Below, one piece after another: positions 1 to 9,200 of a stretch of 64,000 nt of DNA. The notes under the pieces were generated by a model. That model searched no databases. It was not told where the DNA came from and saw nothing but the letters and a program-made list of their open reading frames with translations. The DNA is taken from positions 81,280 through 145,279 of the forward strand of contig JBILGM010000001.1 of assembly GCA_044351045.1 (NCBI GenBank). Reading direction: 5' to 3'. Both the position numbers and the translations under genes were made by a program. Every line of letters begins with the position of its first letter. Within the stretch, counting starts at the first letter, position 1. Source of the stretch: UBA6136 sp044351045. GTDB lineage: Bacteria > Pseudomonadota > Gammaproteobacteria > Methylococcales > Methylococcaceae.

Positions 1-2
1 TG

Positions 3-56
3 CCTTTTGACCACGCGCTGAAGCTTGCCGATGCTGATTTTTCCAAACCAATATGA
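3..56 (+). CDS. 3' end of an unidentified upstream gene (partial)
   Basis: An open frame enters from the left edge and reads 17 codons, ending KLADADFSKPI before TGA at 54-56. The stop overlaps the ATG of the next small frame (ATGA), the usual sign of translational coupling. Too little is visible to name a family. Confidence 0.45.
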   Translation, partial: PFDHALKLADADFSKPI

Positions 57-172
57 AGCGTAACTGGGGTATCTGGCTGATTTTTGCCGCCATGCTGTTG
101 AGCTCGATTGGCGTGACCATCGACCCTTATGCAACGCTGAGGACTGGCTGGCACGCGACATTCAACTCATGA
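53..172 (+). CDS. small single-pass membrane protein, possibly frameshifted
   Basis: This 39-residue frame starts MKRNWGIWLIFAAMLLSSIG, a charged N-terminus followed by one hydrophobic segment, so it is probably an inner-membrane peptide. Its ATG overlaps the stop of the upstream frame. After DPYATL the frame turns to low-quality sequence and stops at 172. The neighbouring frame from about 137 reads EDWLARDIQLMSQYA and ends at 184-186, overlapping the dipeptidase ATG at 183 by four bases. Those two facts suggest that the original gene ran 53-186 and lost or gained a base near 137. I do not recognise the family. Confidence 0.45.
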   Translation: MKRNWGIWLIFAAMLLSSIGVTIDPYATLRTGWHATFNS

Positions 173-182
173 GCCAATACGC

Positions 183-884
183 ATGAGACCCTACCGCAGC
201 CTTCCGATCAGCGAATGTGGCGAACCGTTGGTAGCCATTCCTGCCGGAGACTTCCTGTTCACCAGTCCGCCACCCTATGCCGCGTTTGGTGCGCGTTATG
301 ACCATAGCAGCCCCTGGATGCTGCGTTTGGGGGTGCTGGAACAGCTTTATGAGGCGCAGCGAAGTCTGGCTGCCTGGCATCCCGGCTGGCGAATCAAGCT
401 GTTCGATGCCTATCGTCCCAACGCGGTTCAGGCGTTCATGGTCAACCATGAATTTCTTCAGTTGTCCGGTGGACGGTCGCCGGAGGCGGTGCCCGAGCCC
501 GAGCTAACTAGTCTGTGGGAGCGAACTTACCGCATCTGGGCGGAACCCAGCGACGATCCCGCGACGCCGCCCCCGCATAGCACCGGTGCGGCACTGGATC
601 TGACACTGGCGGATGAGCGGGGTGAAGAAGTTCTCATGGGGTCGCCGATCGATGAGAATTCAGATCGATCCAATCCGGTTTATTTCGCCGAGAAAAACCC
701 GACTGTTCATGCCAATCGTGAGTTATTGAGGGAGGTGATGGAGGCCGCCGGATTTCGCCGTCATTCCTTCGAGTGGTGGCATTTCAGCGTAGGTGATCAA
801 CTATGGGTGTGGCAATCACGGCAGGAAAACCCGGACAGTCTGGAAGTGGCCCGCTATGGACGGGCGGATTTGCTCGTGCCTTGA
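183..884 (+). CDS. ddpX: D-alanyl-D-alanine dipeptidase (VanX/DdpX type, peptidase M15D)
   Basis: The 233-residue protein should hydrolyse D-Ala-D-Ala, a peptidoglycan building block. It carries the M15D zinc signature: HSTGAALDL supplies H132 and D139, and FEWWHFS supplies the catalytic E197 and zinc ligand H200. The conserved DAYRP segment lies near residue 77. No strong signal peptide is visible, as expected for a cytoplasmic enzyme that recycles the dipeptide. It ends a short plus-strand operon entering from the left edge and faces the metal transporter tail to tail. No vanH/vanA ligase genes are nearby, so cell-wall turnover is more likely than glycopeptide resistance. The ATG at 183 overlaps the alternative-frame stop of the preceding peptide. 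Confidence 0.85.
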   Translation: MRPYRSLPISECGEPLVAIPAGDFLFTSPPPYAAFGARYDHSSPWMLRLGVLEQLYEAQRSLAAWHPGWRIKLFDAYRPNAVQAFMVNHEFLQLSGGRSPEAVPEPELTSLWERTYRIWAEPSDDPATPPPHSTGAALDLTLADERGEEVLMGSPIDENSDRSNPVYFAEKNPTVHANRELLREVMEAAGFRRHSFEWWHFSVGDQLWVWQSRQENPDSLEVARYGRADLLVP

Positions 885-900
885 ATTAGGCGTTGACGAC

Positions 901-1938
901 TCACTCGACCTTCACGCCAAACAGGCTCCCGATACCATAGGTAGTAACGCCCGCTGCCGCGCCAATCAACAACATCCTGAGTCCGCCATAGAGCGCGCTG
1001 CCGCCGGTAAAGAGGCTGAGCGCGGCGCCGGTGAGGAACAGGCTAGCCCCGGCCAGACCGGCAGACAGCGGTAATCCGGCGTCAATCTGCAGCTGAGGAA
1101 TGAAGGGAATCAGCGGAATCAGGGCCCCGACGGTAAATGCGCTAAACGAGAAAAACGCCGCCGCCCACGGAGAACCCAGATCGTCCGGGTTCAAGCCCAG
1201 TTCTTCGCGAGACAGGAGATTCAGCGCCTTCTCCGGTGTCTTGACCAGCTGGCGGGTGAAGCGGCGTGCCTCATTCAGGCTCATTCCCCGTGCCGCATAA
1301 ATGAGCGCCAGTTCTTCCGCCTCCTCTTGCGGATACAAGGCCAGTTCGGCGCGCTCCAGATCGATCTGGTGTTCAAACAGTTCGCGCTGCGAGCGCATGG
1401 AAATGTATTCGCCCGAGGCCATGGACAGGGCTCCGGCCAGCATGCCGGCGACGCCGGTCAGCAGCACCAGCGAGGAGTCAGGCTGTGCGCCGGCCATACC
1501 CATGATCAGGCTGGTGTTGGAGACCAGTCCATCGTTGATGCCGAATACGGCTGCCCGCAGATTCCCGCCAGCAATACCACCGTGCCGACGACCCACTTCG
1601 TCGCTGTGGAGAGGTGTCGGATGATGCGAGGTAAGGTGATCGCCGGAATAGGCCGAAAGACCACGGATCTTGAGGCTGGCCAGCAGCGGCCGCAGTGTTT
1701 TTGGCACAAACCAGCGACTGAGCCGGCCGACAAGCCGCGCGCGCCGACTGGGCCTGAATGGCTTTGGTCGAATGCCCGCTTTCTTGAGTTGAGCCTCCCA
1801 AACCCCCGCCTGCTGATCCGCCCGCTCGGCCAGTTTCAGAAACAGCCGACGCATCGTCCGATTCTTTTCGCGAGTGGCAATACGCCGGTACAGCCAGGCG
1901 GCCTGCAATTCCTCGAATCGACTTTGCTCTTCGCTCAT
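901..1938 (-). CDS. VIT1/CCC1-family Fe/Mn transporter with N-terminal helical domain
   Basis: The C-terminal half has the VIT1/CCC1 hallmarks: GGNLRAAVFGINDGLVSNTSLIMG, then GALSMASGEYISMRSQRELF and membrane segments to the C-terminus. Members move Fe2+ or Mn2+ out of the cytoplasm. The N-terminal 130 residues form a charged helical region (ATREKNRTMRRLFLKLAERADQQAG) resembling the ferritin/rubrerythrin-like domain fused to VIT proteins in some bacteria. I chose ATG at 1938 (MSEEQSRFEELQ), because the longer frame starts with TTG and overlaps the DUF190 gene. It lies just downstream of crcB and the DUF190 gene on the same strand, so the three may be co-transcribed. Metal specificity cannot be read from the sequence. 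Confidence 0.85.
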   Translation of the reverse strand: MSEEQSRFEELQAAWLYRRIATREKNRTMRRLFLKLAERADQQAGVWEAQLKKAGIRPKPFRPSRRARLVGRLSRWFVPKTLRPLLASLKIRGLSAYSGDHLTSHHPTPLHSDEVGRRHGGIAGGNLRAAVFGINDGLVSNTSLIMGMAGAQPDSSLVLLTGVAGMLAGALSMASGEYISMRSQRELFEHQIDLERAELALYPQEEAEELALIYAARGMSLNEARRFTRQLVKTPEKALNLLSREELGLNPDDLGSPWAAAFFSFSAFTVGALIPLIPFIPQLQIDAGLPLSAGLAGASLFLTGAALSLFTGGSALYGGLRMLLIGAAAGVTTYGIGSLFGVKVE

Positions 1939-1966
1939 CGACGGCTCGGGAACTGATGGCGCGCAA

Positions 1967-2293
1967 TCAATGGCCCGAACCGCCCTTGGGCAGGTGGGCA
2001 AAAGCGGGCCAACTGATGATGTGTGGTAGCGGCATCTTGTCCTCGATCAGGGTCAGCACCGCCTCGACCCGTTCCGGCGTGTCATAAAACTCAACGATCT
2101 CTGGCAGATCCAGCGACAGCGCCAGCAGCGAAGTGGTATGGGTTTTGCCGTCGGCGCCGAACCCGGACGTACCCCGTAATACCGTGGCACCGGCGACCTT
2201 CGCCTCATTCTGCAAAAACTTCATCAGCTTGGCGACAGCATGCTCGCCTTCGCGCACATAGATTCGAACTACCGTGACAGATTGAGTTGCCAT
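1967..2293 (-). CDS. DUF190 protein (PII-like fold)
   Basis: This 108-residue protein starts MATQSVTVVRIYVREGEHAV and has the family pattern VLRGTSGFGADGKTHTT, followed by a beta strand and a closing PLPHIISWPAFAHLP segment. DUF190 proteins have a ferredoxin-like, PII-related fold and are frequent neighbours of crcB, where a regulatory role is suspected but not established. The ATG at 2293 lies inside the 3' end of crcB (25-bp overlap), so translation is probably coupled. A longer in-frame start exists but would extend further into crcB. Confidence 0.85.
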   Translation of the reverse strand: MATQSVTVVRIYVREGEHAVAKLMKFLQNEAKVAGATVLRGTSGFGADGKTHTTSLLALSLDLPEIVEFYDTPERVEAVLTLIEDKMPLPHIISWPAFAHLPKGGSGH

Positions 2294-2976
2294 AACCAGT
2301 TTCCCAGGTGATTTCCCAGCCAAAACACCGCGCCGCCGCAGAGCCCATTGAGGATGAAAAGAGTAAACAGCCCCGCCCAATCCAGCCGGGCATCGGTAAG
2401 TTTGAACGCCATCCAGAGCGTGGACGCTATCGTGGTGGTCCCCAGCAGCACGATCATTACAATCGCGCGCTGTTCAATGGGTGTCTCAAACCACTGAAAG
2501 ATGATTGCGGCCAGCAAGACGCTACCGAAAGCGACGCCCCAGGCGATGCCTAAAGCGATATAGCCATGGCCCTGACCCGCCCAAGGCCAGTCTGCGCCGG
2601 TAAACAGGCTGCGACCCCAGATGAGGCCGACCCAGACGGCAATCAGACAGAGCATGACGCTCAGCAGGATGTTGAGAAAACCCTTGAGCATCCCCCCCTG
2701 ATCAAACAGGGTGAGCGTCTCCAGGGCGAAGGTCGAAAATGTCGTATAGGCACCGAGAAAACCGACCAGGACGGCCGCCCGATATTCCGCTGCGACCGCA
2801 AAACGCTGCAACATCAGTTCGGTCAGCAGCCCCATCAGAAACGAACCGGAGACATTCACAAACAGGGTGCCATAGGGAAAGTCCCGGCCCAGCCAGCCAT
2901 AGATCCCGTTGGCAACCAGAAAGCGCACCACGGCCCCGGCGGACCCGCCCAGGGCGATGGCGATGAGTTGATGCAT
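2269..2976 (-). CDS. crcB: CrcB/Fluc fluoride channel with degenerate second half
   Basis: Residues 1-125 are a complete CrcB domain with four membrane segments. They include GGSAGAVVRFL, the pore asparagine N41 in FVNVSGSF, and the phenylalanine box GAYTTFSTF at 75-83. CrcB exports fluoride as an antiparallel dimer. The protein is nearly twice the usual length. Residues 138-230 contain three more membrane segments that align with segments 2-4 of the first half (EQRAIVMIVLLGTTTIASTL against EYRAAVLVGFLGAYTTFSTF) but lack the asparagine and the phenylalanines. The ATG at 2976 follows a GGGAG ribosome site; an upstream in-frame ATG at 3024 has none. I could not fit the fluoride riboswitch consensus to the leader. 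Confidence 0.82.
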   Translation of the reverse strand: MHQLIAIALGGSAGAVVRFLVANGIYGWLGRDFPYGTLFVNVSGSFLMGLLTELMLQRFAVAAEYRAAVLVGFLGAYTTFSTFALETLTLFDQGGMLKGFLNILLSVMLCLIAVWVGLIWGRSLFTGADWPWAGQGHGYIALGIAWGVAFGSVLLAAIIFQWFETPIEQRAIVMIVLLGTTTIASTLWMAFKLTDARLDWAGLFTLFILNGLCGGAVFWLGNHLGNWLWQLNLSR

Positions 2977-3154
2977 GCAGCGCTCCCAAAAACCCGTGTC
3001 GATGAAGTGGTCCGGTCGTGACATTCTAAGCGATCCAAAAGATCAGTGAATCCCCCTTGACGATAACCGGGTTCGGTTCACTTAGGAGAATTCTGTGATT
3101 TGGTGAGCTGGTGCTATGACGACTTCTATTCGTTTGGAACAGGTGGAAGAAACC

Positions 3155-3391
3155 GTGAGCAGACTGACTATTACTTTGGATGATTCCCTGCATCAGGCAC
3201 TTAAGGTGGCAGCTGCGCGGCAGGGCCGATCGATCGGAAAGCTGATTGAGGAGGGCTTGATATTGCGGGGCATCAAACCCACGGAATCTGCGCGGCAACT
3301 GGTTGCCCGCGCCCGACGAAACGCCGACTGCAGCGAGGATGAGGCGCTCCTGATGGCGAATGAGGAAGTGCGCGCTGTTCGCAAGACATGA
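3155..3391 (+). CDS. ribbon-helix-helix antitoxin of a PIN-type TA pair
   Basis: The protein begins (V/M)SRLTITLDDSLHQALKVAA and continues RQGRSIGKLIEEGL, the strand-helix-helix pattern of RHH DNA-binding antitoxins, with a charged C-terminal tail for toxin binding. I prefer GTG at 3155, which follows GGTGGAAG at good spacing and matches where family members begin; an in-frame ATG at 3116 would add 13 residues. The stop overlaps the toxin ATG at 3388 (ATGA). Antitoxins of this type usually repress their own promoter. The partner toxin is interrupted by a stop codon, so this may be an orphaned antitoxin. Confidence 0.75.
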   Translation: MSRLTITLDDSLHQALKVAAARQGRSIGKLIEEGLILRGIKPTESARQLVARARRNADCSEDEALLMANEEVRAVRKT

Positions 3392-3816
3392 CGCTTCGTG
3401 TATTCATTGTGGATGCCAGTGTGCTGGTCGCTGGGTTGATTTCCTCGCAGCCAGCCAGCCCGGTGATTAGGGTAGTTGATGCGATGTTGCAGGGGCGATT
3501 GCTTTATCTGCTTTCACCCGGCCTGTTGAGTGAATACCGGGCCGTGCTGCTGCGGCCAAAGTTGATTCGCCGGCATGGACTCGATGAAGAACAGATCGAC
3601 CGGTTATTGACCGAATTGACTGCCAATGCCGTCTGGCGTGATCCCCTCTCGGATACGGGTTTGCCGGCGCATGACCCTGGCGATGATCACCTATAGGCTT
3701 TGCTTGCGACCGAACCGGGCGCCTGCTTGGTGAAAGGGGATCGTTTACTGGTAGAGAATCCGCGACCCGGAAGCAGGGTGATCACGGCATCGGAATGGGT
3801 CGCCGGTTTGGAGTAA
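3388..3816 (+). pseudogene. PIN-domain toxin interrupted by an in-frame TAG
   Basis: The frame starts MTLRVFIVDASVLVAGLISS, with the first PIN acidic residue in VDAS, continues through SPGLLSEYRAVL, and reaches PGDDHL before TAG at 3694-3696. Reading on in the same frame gives ALLATEPGACLVKGDRLLVE and ends at TAA 3814-3816. That restores a normal-length PIN protein of about 142 codons with the last acidic motif, KGDRLL. The position is normally tryptophan, so TGG to TAG is the simplest change. Without readthrough the product lacks the final catalytic aspartate and should be inactive as an RNase. The alternative is a sequencing error. Confidence 0.85.
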
Positions 3817-3866
3817 CCACTCACGCGTGTTTGGCACGAAACGCGCGTCATCCCTGATGTGCGTCA

Positions 3867-5390
3867 TCAACCCAGTTTGTCATCGGCGATGTGGTAGTGC
3901 GGGTCTTCCAGCACGTTGACCTCGACCATACCCTTGGCGCGTTCCAGAACGTCAAGGCAGTCCGGGCTGAGGTGGCGAAGGTGAAGGCGTTTGCCCAACT
4001 CCTGATAGCGCTCGGCCAGGTTGTCGATGGCTTCCAGGGCGGAATGGTCGACCACGCGGGCCCGGCGGAATTCGATGATGACGTCCCGGGGATCGTCCTG
4101 TGGTGTGAACAGCTGCTGGAAGGTCGCGATAGAGGCGAAGAACAGCGACCCCTCAAGATCGTAGATTTTCCAGCCATTTTCGTCGACCGAGGTTTGCACG
4201 TTGATCTGCTTGGCGTGCTGCCAGGCGAACACCAGCGCGGCAATGATGACCCCGGCAATGACCGCGATGGCCAGATCGGTCAGTACGGTGATCATCGTGA
4301 CAGCGACGATGATGAGTGCATCATGACGCGGAACCTTGTGGAGCACCCGCAGACTGCCCCATTCGAAGGTTTTCTCGGACACCACAAACATCACGGCAAT
4401 CAGCGCGGCCAGTGGGATGCGCTCGATCCAGTCAGAGCCGAAAAGGCTGAACGTCATCAGGAACAGCGCCGCGGAAATGCCGGAAATTCGGTGTAGGGCA
4501 CCGTTGTTAACGTTGATCATGCTCTGGCCTATCATCGCGCAACCGCCCATGCTGCCAAACAGACCGGCGGCCACATTGGCCAGTCCCTGCGCCAGGGATT
4601 CCCGGTTCGGCTTGCCGCGGGTATCGCTCATCTCATCGATCAGATTGAGGGTCAGCAGCGTTTCGATCAGCCCGATGGTGGCGAGGATCAGCGCATAGGG
4701 GAGGATAATGCCGAGCGTTTCCAGATTCAGCGGCACCTGGGGCCAGTGAAAACTGGGCAGACCGCCTTTGATGGAGCCCAGATCACCGACCGTCTTGGTT
4801 TCGATGCCGAGGGTGGCGACCAGAATCGACACCACCAGAATTCCGCCCAAAGTGGCGGGGATGGACCGTGTCAGCTTCGGCAGCAGGTAAATGAGGGCCA
4901 TCGTCAGCGCGATCAGCCCAAGCATCGTATAAAGCGGAACACCGCTCATCCACTGCTGGACGCCGTCGGGCCCCGTCGTTTTGAAGTGACTAAACTGAGA
5001 CAGAAAAATGACGATAGCCAGCCCATTGACGAAACCCAGCATCACCGAATGCGGCACCATACGGATGAACTTGCCCAGCCGTGCTAACCCGAAAAGAATT
5101 TGCAGCAGCCCCATCAGCACGACCGTGGCGAAGAGATATTCGACGCCATACTGGATGACCAGCGACACCATCACCACCGCCAGCGCGCCGGTCGCGCCGG
5201 AGATCATCCCCGGGCGTCCGCCCAGGGCAGCGCTGATGAGCGCCAGAAAGAACGCGGCATAAAGCCCGACCAGGGGCGCCACGTGTGCCACCAGCGCAAA
5301 GGCGATCGCCTCCGGAACCAGGGCCAACGAGACGGTCAGACCGCTCAGGATGTTGTTTTTCAGGGTGGAAAAATGCGGAAGCTCGAACAT
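3867..5390 (-). CDS. SulP-family anion transporter with STAS domain
   Basis: This 507-residue membrane protein has the SulP core (ALVPEAIAFALVAHVAPLVGLYAAF, GGRPGMISGATGA, LGFVNGLAIVIFLSQF) and a C-terminal STAS domain from about residue 400 with the loop VDHSALEAI. SulP proteins take up sulfate, bicarbonate or related anions. This subgroup resembles sodium-coupled bicarbonate (BicA-like) and uncharacterised SulP proteins, so the substrate is uncertain. I chose ATG at 5390 (MFELPHFSTLK); the longer frame adds 33 polar, unrelated residues. It stands alone, with no sulfate reduction or carbonic anhydrase gene next to it. Upstream, 5391-5664 holds no gene that I can support. Confidence 0.88.
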   Translation of the reverse strand: MFELPHFSTLKNNILSGLTVSLALVPEAIAFALVAHVAPLVGLYAAFFLALISAALGGRPGMISGATGALAVVMVSLVIQYGVEYLFATVVLMGLLQILFGLARLGKFIRMVPHSVMLGFVNGLAIVIFLSQFSHFKTTGPDGVQQWMSGVPLYTMLGLIALTMALIYLLPKLTRSIPATLGGILVVSILVATLGIETKTVGDLGSIKGGLPSFHWPQVPLNLETLGIILPYALILATIGLIETLLTLNLIDEMSDTRGKPNRESLAQGLANVAAGLFGSMGGCAMIGQSMINVNNGALHRISGISAALFLMTFSLFGSDWIERIPLAALIAVMFVVSEKTFEWGSLRVLHKVPRHDALIIVAVTMITVLTDLAIAVIAGVIIAALVFAWQHAKQINVQTSVDENGWKIYDLEGSLFFASIATFQQLFTPQDDPRDVIIEFRRARVVDHSALEAIDNLAERYQELGKRLHLRHLSPDCLDVLERAKGMVEVNVLEDPHYHIADDKLG

Positions 5391-5664
5391 GTTGTTTTCT
5401 TTAAACCAGAAAGCACCCCCAAGGGATGCTCGGGGCGTTGAGTCAGGTCGACCGGACAATCGGGACCGCGGTGCGGACCGAACAGTCAATCAAGGTGGAG
5501 ACATTGGTAAGGCGATGGACATGTCTGAATGGGGGGCAGAGTCAATGGCTGGACAATCTACCGGCTGACGACCGAGTTGTCCAAGCTAGCGGTCCCTCAA
5601 CCAGGGCGTTGTCGCACCGCGATGAGAATGCAGGCCATGTAACCCGCCGGGTGAAGTGTGCAAG

Positions 5665-6108
5665 TCAGCGCCGTTTGGCCAGGCGGCAGACCTCTTCCAG
5701 CTTGTGTTCCGGCGATGAACCCGGGGCAATCACCAGATATTTCGGTTTGACCCGCACGCGACGTTCCAGCTCATTCAGGGAATCGGCGTCCTTGTAGAAG
5801 GTAGATTCAATCACGGCGGCCGACTTGTGGGCGCAGTCATAGGCCATGAGGTATTTGGAGGATTCCACGCGCCCGATGGGCGGCAAATGGTGGGGGTAGG
5901 CAAACACCAGCCGCTCCCATACCCGGACAATATTTCCCTTGCGCACCAGCGAGTCGGTGTCCACGTAATACGAGGTAATACCCTCGAACCCCGGCACCGA
6001 GAGCGGTATCCAGCGCTCTGCGTAGCCAGCCATGGGGAAAAGAAAAGCCGCCGCATAAGCGCCGCCGAGGAAAGCGCGGTTCATGCGTTTGTTGGGTGAT
6101 GGTGCCAT
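5665..6108 (-). CDS. exported adhesin-E-like small protein
   Basis: The 147-residue protein has a signal-like N-terminus (MNRAFLGGAYAAAFLFPMAG from residue 9) and a mature domain starting ERWIPLSV. The pattern YYVDTDSLVRKGNIVRVWER, later YDC and STFYKDADS, resembles the surface-adhesin protein E family, small periplasmic or surface proteins common beside unrelated genes. The function in this lineage is unknown. It is a single gene between the SulP and SNF2 genes on the same strand, with gaps of about 180-270 bp on either side, so it is probably transcribed alone. Confidence 0.6.
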   Translation of the reverse strand: MAPSPNKRMNRAFLGGAYAAAFLFPMAGYAERWIPLSVPGFEGITSYYVDTDSLVRKGNIVRVWERLVFAYPHHLPPIGRVESSKYLMAYDCAHKSAAVIESTFYKDADSLNELERRVRVKPKYLVIAPGSSPEHKLEEVCRLAKRR

Positions 6109-6287
6109 GATTTCAGCTTTGCATGAGGGGTGTATTCAATTCAGATATGGCTTGAAAAACGCGTAGTCAATGTCATAGACGGTCCGAGGCTTGACTCCGA
6201 TCCCCTCCCTTTCGAGCATGCCGATTCATTTCTAAACCCTTTGATGGCACTTGAGTCAATTTTTTGGTCCCCCACTGGGTCATGGCC

Positions 6288-9200
6288 CTATTCCAAAACC
6301 GCCATCTTGTTCAGAGCAATCAGCTGCTTGAATGTGTCGTTGTCGAGCTGGGTTAGCCAGGACTCGTCATTGCCGACGATCAGCGAGGCCACCTGTTTCT
6401 TCTCCTCGATCAGCTTGTCGATGCGTTCTTCCAGCGTGCCCAGTGTGATGAACTTGTGGACAAAGACGTTCTTGCGCTGGCCGATGCGGAAAGCCCGATC
6501 AGTCGCCTGATCTTCCACGGCCGGATTCCACCAGCGGTCAAAGTGGAATACATGGTTGGCCTTGGTCAGTGTGATGCCGACGCCGCCCGCGCGCAGGGAC
6601 AGGATGAACACCCCGGGGCTGGTTTCGGCATCCTGGAATTCGGCGATCATGCGCTCGCGTTTGGCCGCAGGCACGGCACCATGCAGGTAGAAGACGGGGC
6701 AATCCAGTTGCTCGCGCAGATGCTTTTCGAGTTGCCCGCCGACCTCGGCAAATTGCGTGAATACCAGCGCGCTTTCGCCTTCGCCGATGACATCGCCCAG
6801 CATGTCGCAGAGCCGCTCCAGCTTGGGCGAGCGGTCGCCGGCAAAGATGCTGCCGTCATGCAGAAACTGGGCGGGGTGATTGCAAATCTGCTTGAGGCGG
6901 GTGAGCGTCGACAGGATGAGTCCCTGGCGGTTGATGCCGTCGGCCGATCCCAGACGTTGTTCTACCTCACGCACTACGGCTTCGTAAAGGGAGGCTTGCT
7001 CCTTGCTGAGGTTGCAGTATTGTCGGTTTTCCAGCTTGTCCGGCAGGTCGCGGATGATGTCGGGATCGGTCTTGACCCGGCGTAGAACGAAGGGCTCGAT
7101 CAGCCGCTTGAGCATGTCGGCGCGGCGCGGGTCGTTGTCGCGTTGGATCGGTAGTTCGTAGCGCTGACGGAATTGGGATTGCTTGCCCAGATAGCCGGGG
7201 TTGAGAAAGTTGAAGATGGACCAGAGGTCGAGCAGGCGGTTTTCGACCGGGGTGCCGGTCAGCGCCAGACGGTGGTCGGCGGTCAGCTTGAGCACCGCCT
7301 TGCTTTGTGCGGAGGCCGGATTCTTGATGTTCTGCGCTTCGTCCAGCACCACGCGCCGCCAGCGGATGGCGGACAGAATCTTTTCATCGCGGCGCGCCAG
7401 CGCATAGGAGGTGATCACGACATCGCAGGCCAAACAGGCTTGTTCGAAGGCCTCGGCATCGCGAACCCGCACCGTGCCATGATGGATGAAGGCCTTCAGC
7501 CCGGGGGCAAAGCGTTCGATTTCCTTTTTCCAGTTGCCAATGACCGAGGTCGGCGCGACCAACAAGGTCGGCGGCAGCGAGTCGATGTTGGTGCGTTCCT
7601 GGATCAGTCGGGCCAGCACCTGGATGGTTTTGCCGAGGCCCATGTCATCGGCCAGACAGCCGTTCAGGCCCAGGCTTTCGAGAAACGACACCCAGGCCAG
7701 TCCGCGTTTCTGGTAATCGCGCAGCTGTGCTTCCAGTCCCGGCGGATTGTCGGCGGGTTCCAGCTGACTGTGATCGCGCAGTTTGCCGAGCATTTCGGCC
7801 AGCGCCTGACGTGGCTCGATCTCGAAGAAATCCGCATCCTCGGCCGATTTGCGCATCAGTTCCGGCAAGCTCATGCCGGTTTCGTCGTCGCGGTGGCGAC
7901 GCCAGAACTCCAGCATCTCGCGCATCTTTTCCCGATCCAGCGCCAGCCATCGACCCCGGAAGCGCACCAGCGGCGATTTGCTTTCGACCAGATTGGCCCA
8001 TTCCGTTTCGTCCAGCGATTCCTCTCCCAGTGCCAGGTCGTAACGGTAGGCGATCAGATTTTGCAGGTCCATCGCATTGCGGCGATTGGCGCCGGAGGGC
8101 GAGGTGCCGCTGGCCTGCAGACGAATCTTGGCACGCCGTCGTCCCTGGGGTGTCCACCAGGCCGGGACCAGTACGGTAAAACCGGCGTCCTCCAGCACCC
8201 AGGCATGCTCCTGGAGGAAGGCGAAGGCATCTTCCAGTGACAGGTCTATTCCCGAGGGCTCGGCCTCATCCAGCCCGACCCAGAGGGGGCCATAAATACG
8301 GGCGGCCTGGCCCAGAGCCAGCAGCAGATTCTGGTCAAAGCCGGCCCCGCAGCGTGCCGCGAAAGCCCGGCGTGCCGGCTCTTCATTAGCCCAGTATTGG
8401 TCCAGCGGAATTTGCAGCGAGGGGTCCTGACGCGGCGCCACCAACATGTCCAGCCGCCAGGGATCAGACTCGTTCTCCGCTTCGCGCAGTTGAAACAGCA
8501 GACTGAAGCCGGCTTCCGCGCGGCGACCCGTCAGCTTGCGTCGCCAGCTTTGCCAGTCCTGATAAATGGCCAGTCCGGTGTCGGTTTTCCAGGGATGGCG
8601 AGACTGGAGTTCCTGTCGGGCAGCCTCGATCAGCGTGTCACGGGTGCGCCGTTCGATTTTCACCGAAGCGGCACTATGCGTAACCACGCGGTGAATCAGG
8701 ACTTCGGCGCAATGCTTCAGCAGGCTGACCTTCTCATACTGGCGTCCGCCGACGATGGCGCAGCCATCCGGCATGTGCAGGGTGGCTTCCCGAATCAGTT
8801 GTTCGTATTCATCGGAGACAATCTCCCAACCGGCATGCAGTTCAAAGCCGGAACCGGCCGTTTCCCGATAGATCAACGAGGGAATGTAGCGGTCGCGCAG
8901 AATGACCGACTTAAGGGACTGGGTGAAGTAATGCCAGAACAGCAGGTCGCTGCCTGGTCGGGTGTCGGGTCCGTGACAAAAGGCGAGAAAGCGCAATTCA
9001 CCCAGCTGCGGAATAGGCCGAATCTGTCGATAGGCATCCACTTCCCAGGTATGCAGCGGCGCCGGCGGCAGATTGTCGTCCACCCCATGCTCGAACTCCG
9101 GGACCGGCAGGGGCAGACCGTCGAGCGTCGGCAGGGTGACTGACTGCGGGGCAAAATTGAAACGCCGCTCATAGGCCGAAATCGTCAGGCCCAGTGAATC

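Noticed and set aside
2977..3115. Possible fluoride riboswitch in front of crcB
   Set aside because: The leader on the minus strand does not show the conserved crcB-motif pseudoknot pattern; only short GC stretches are present.
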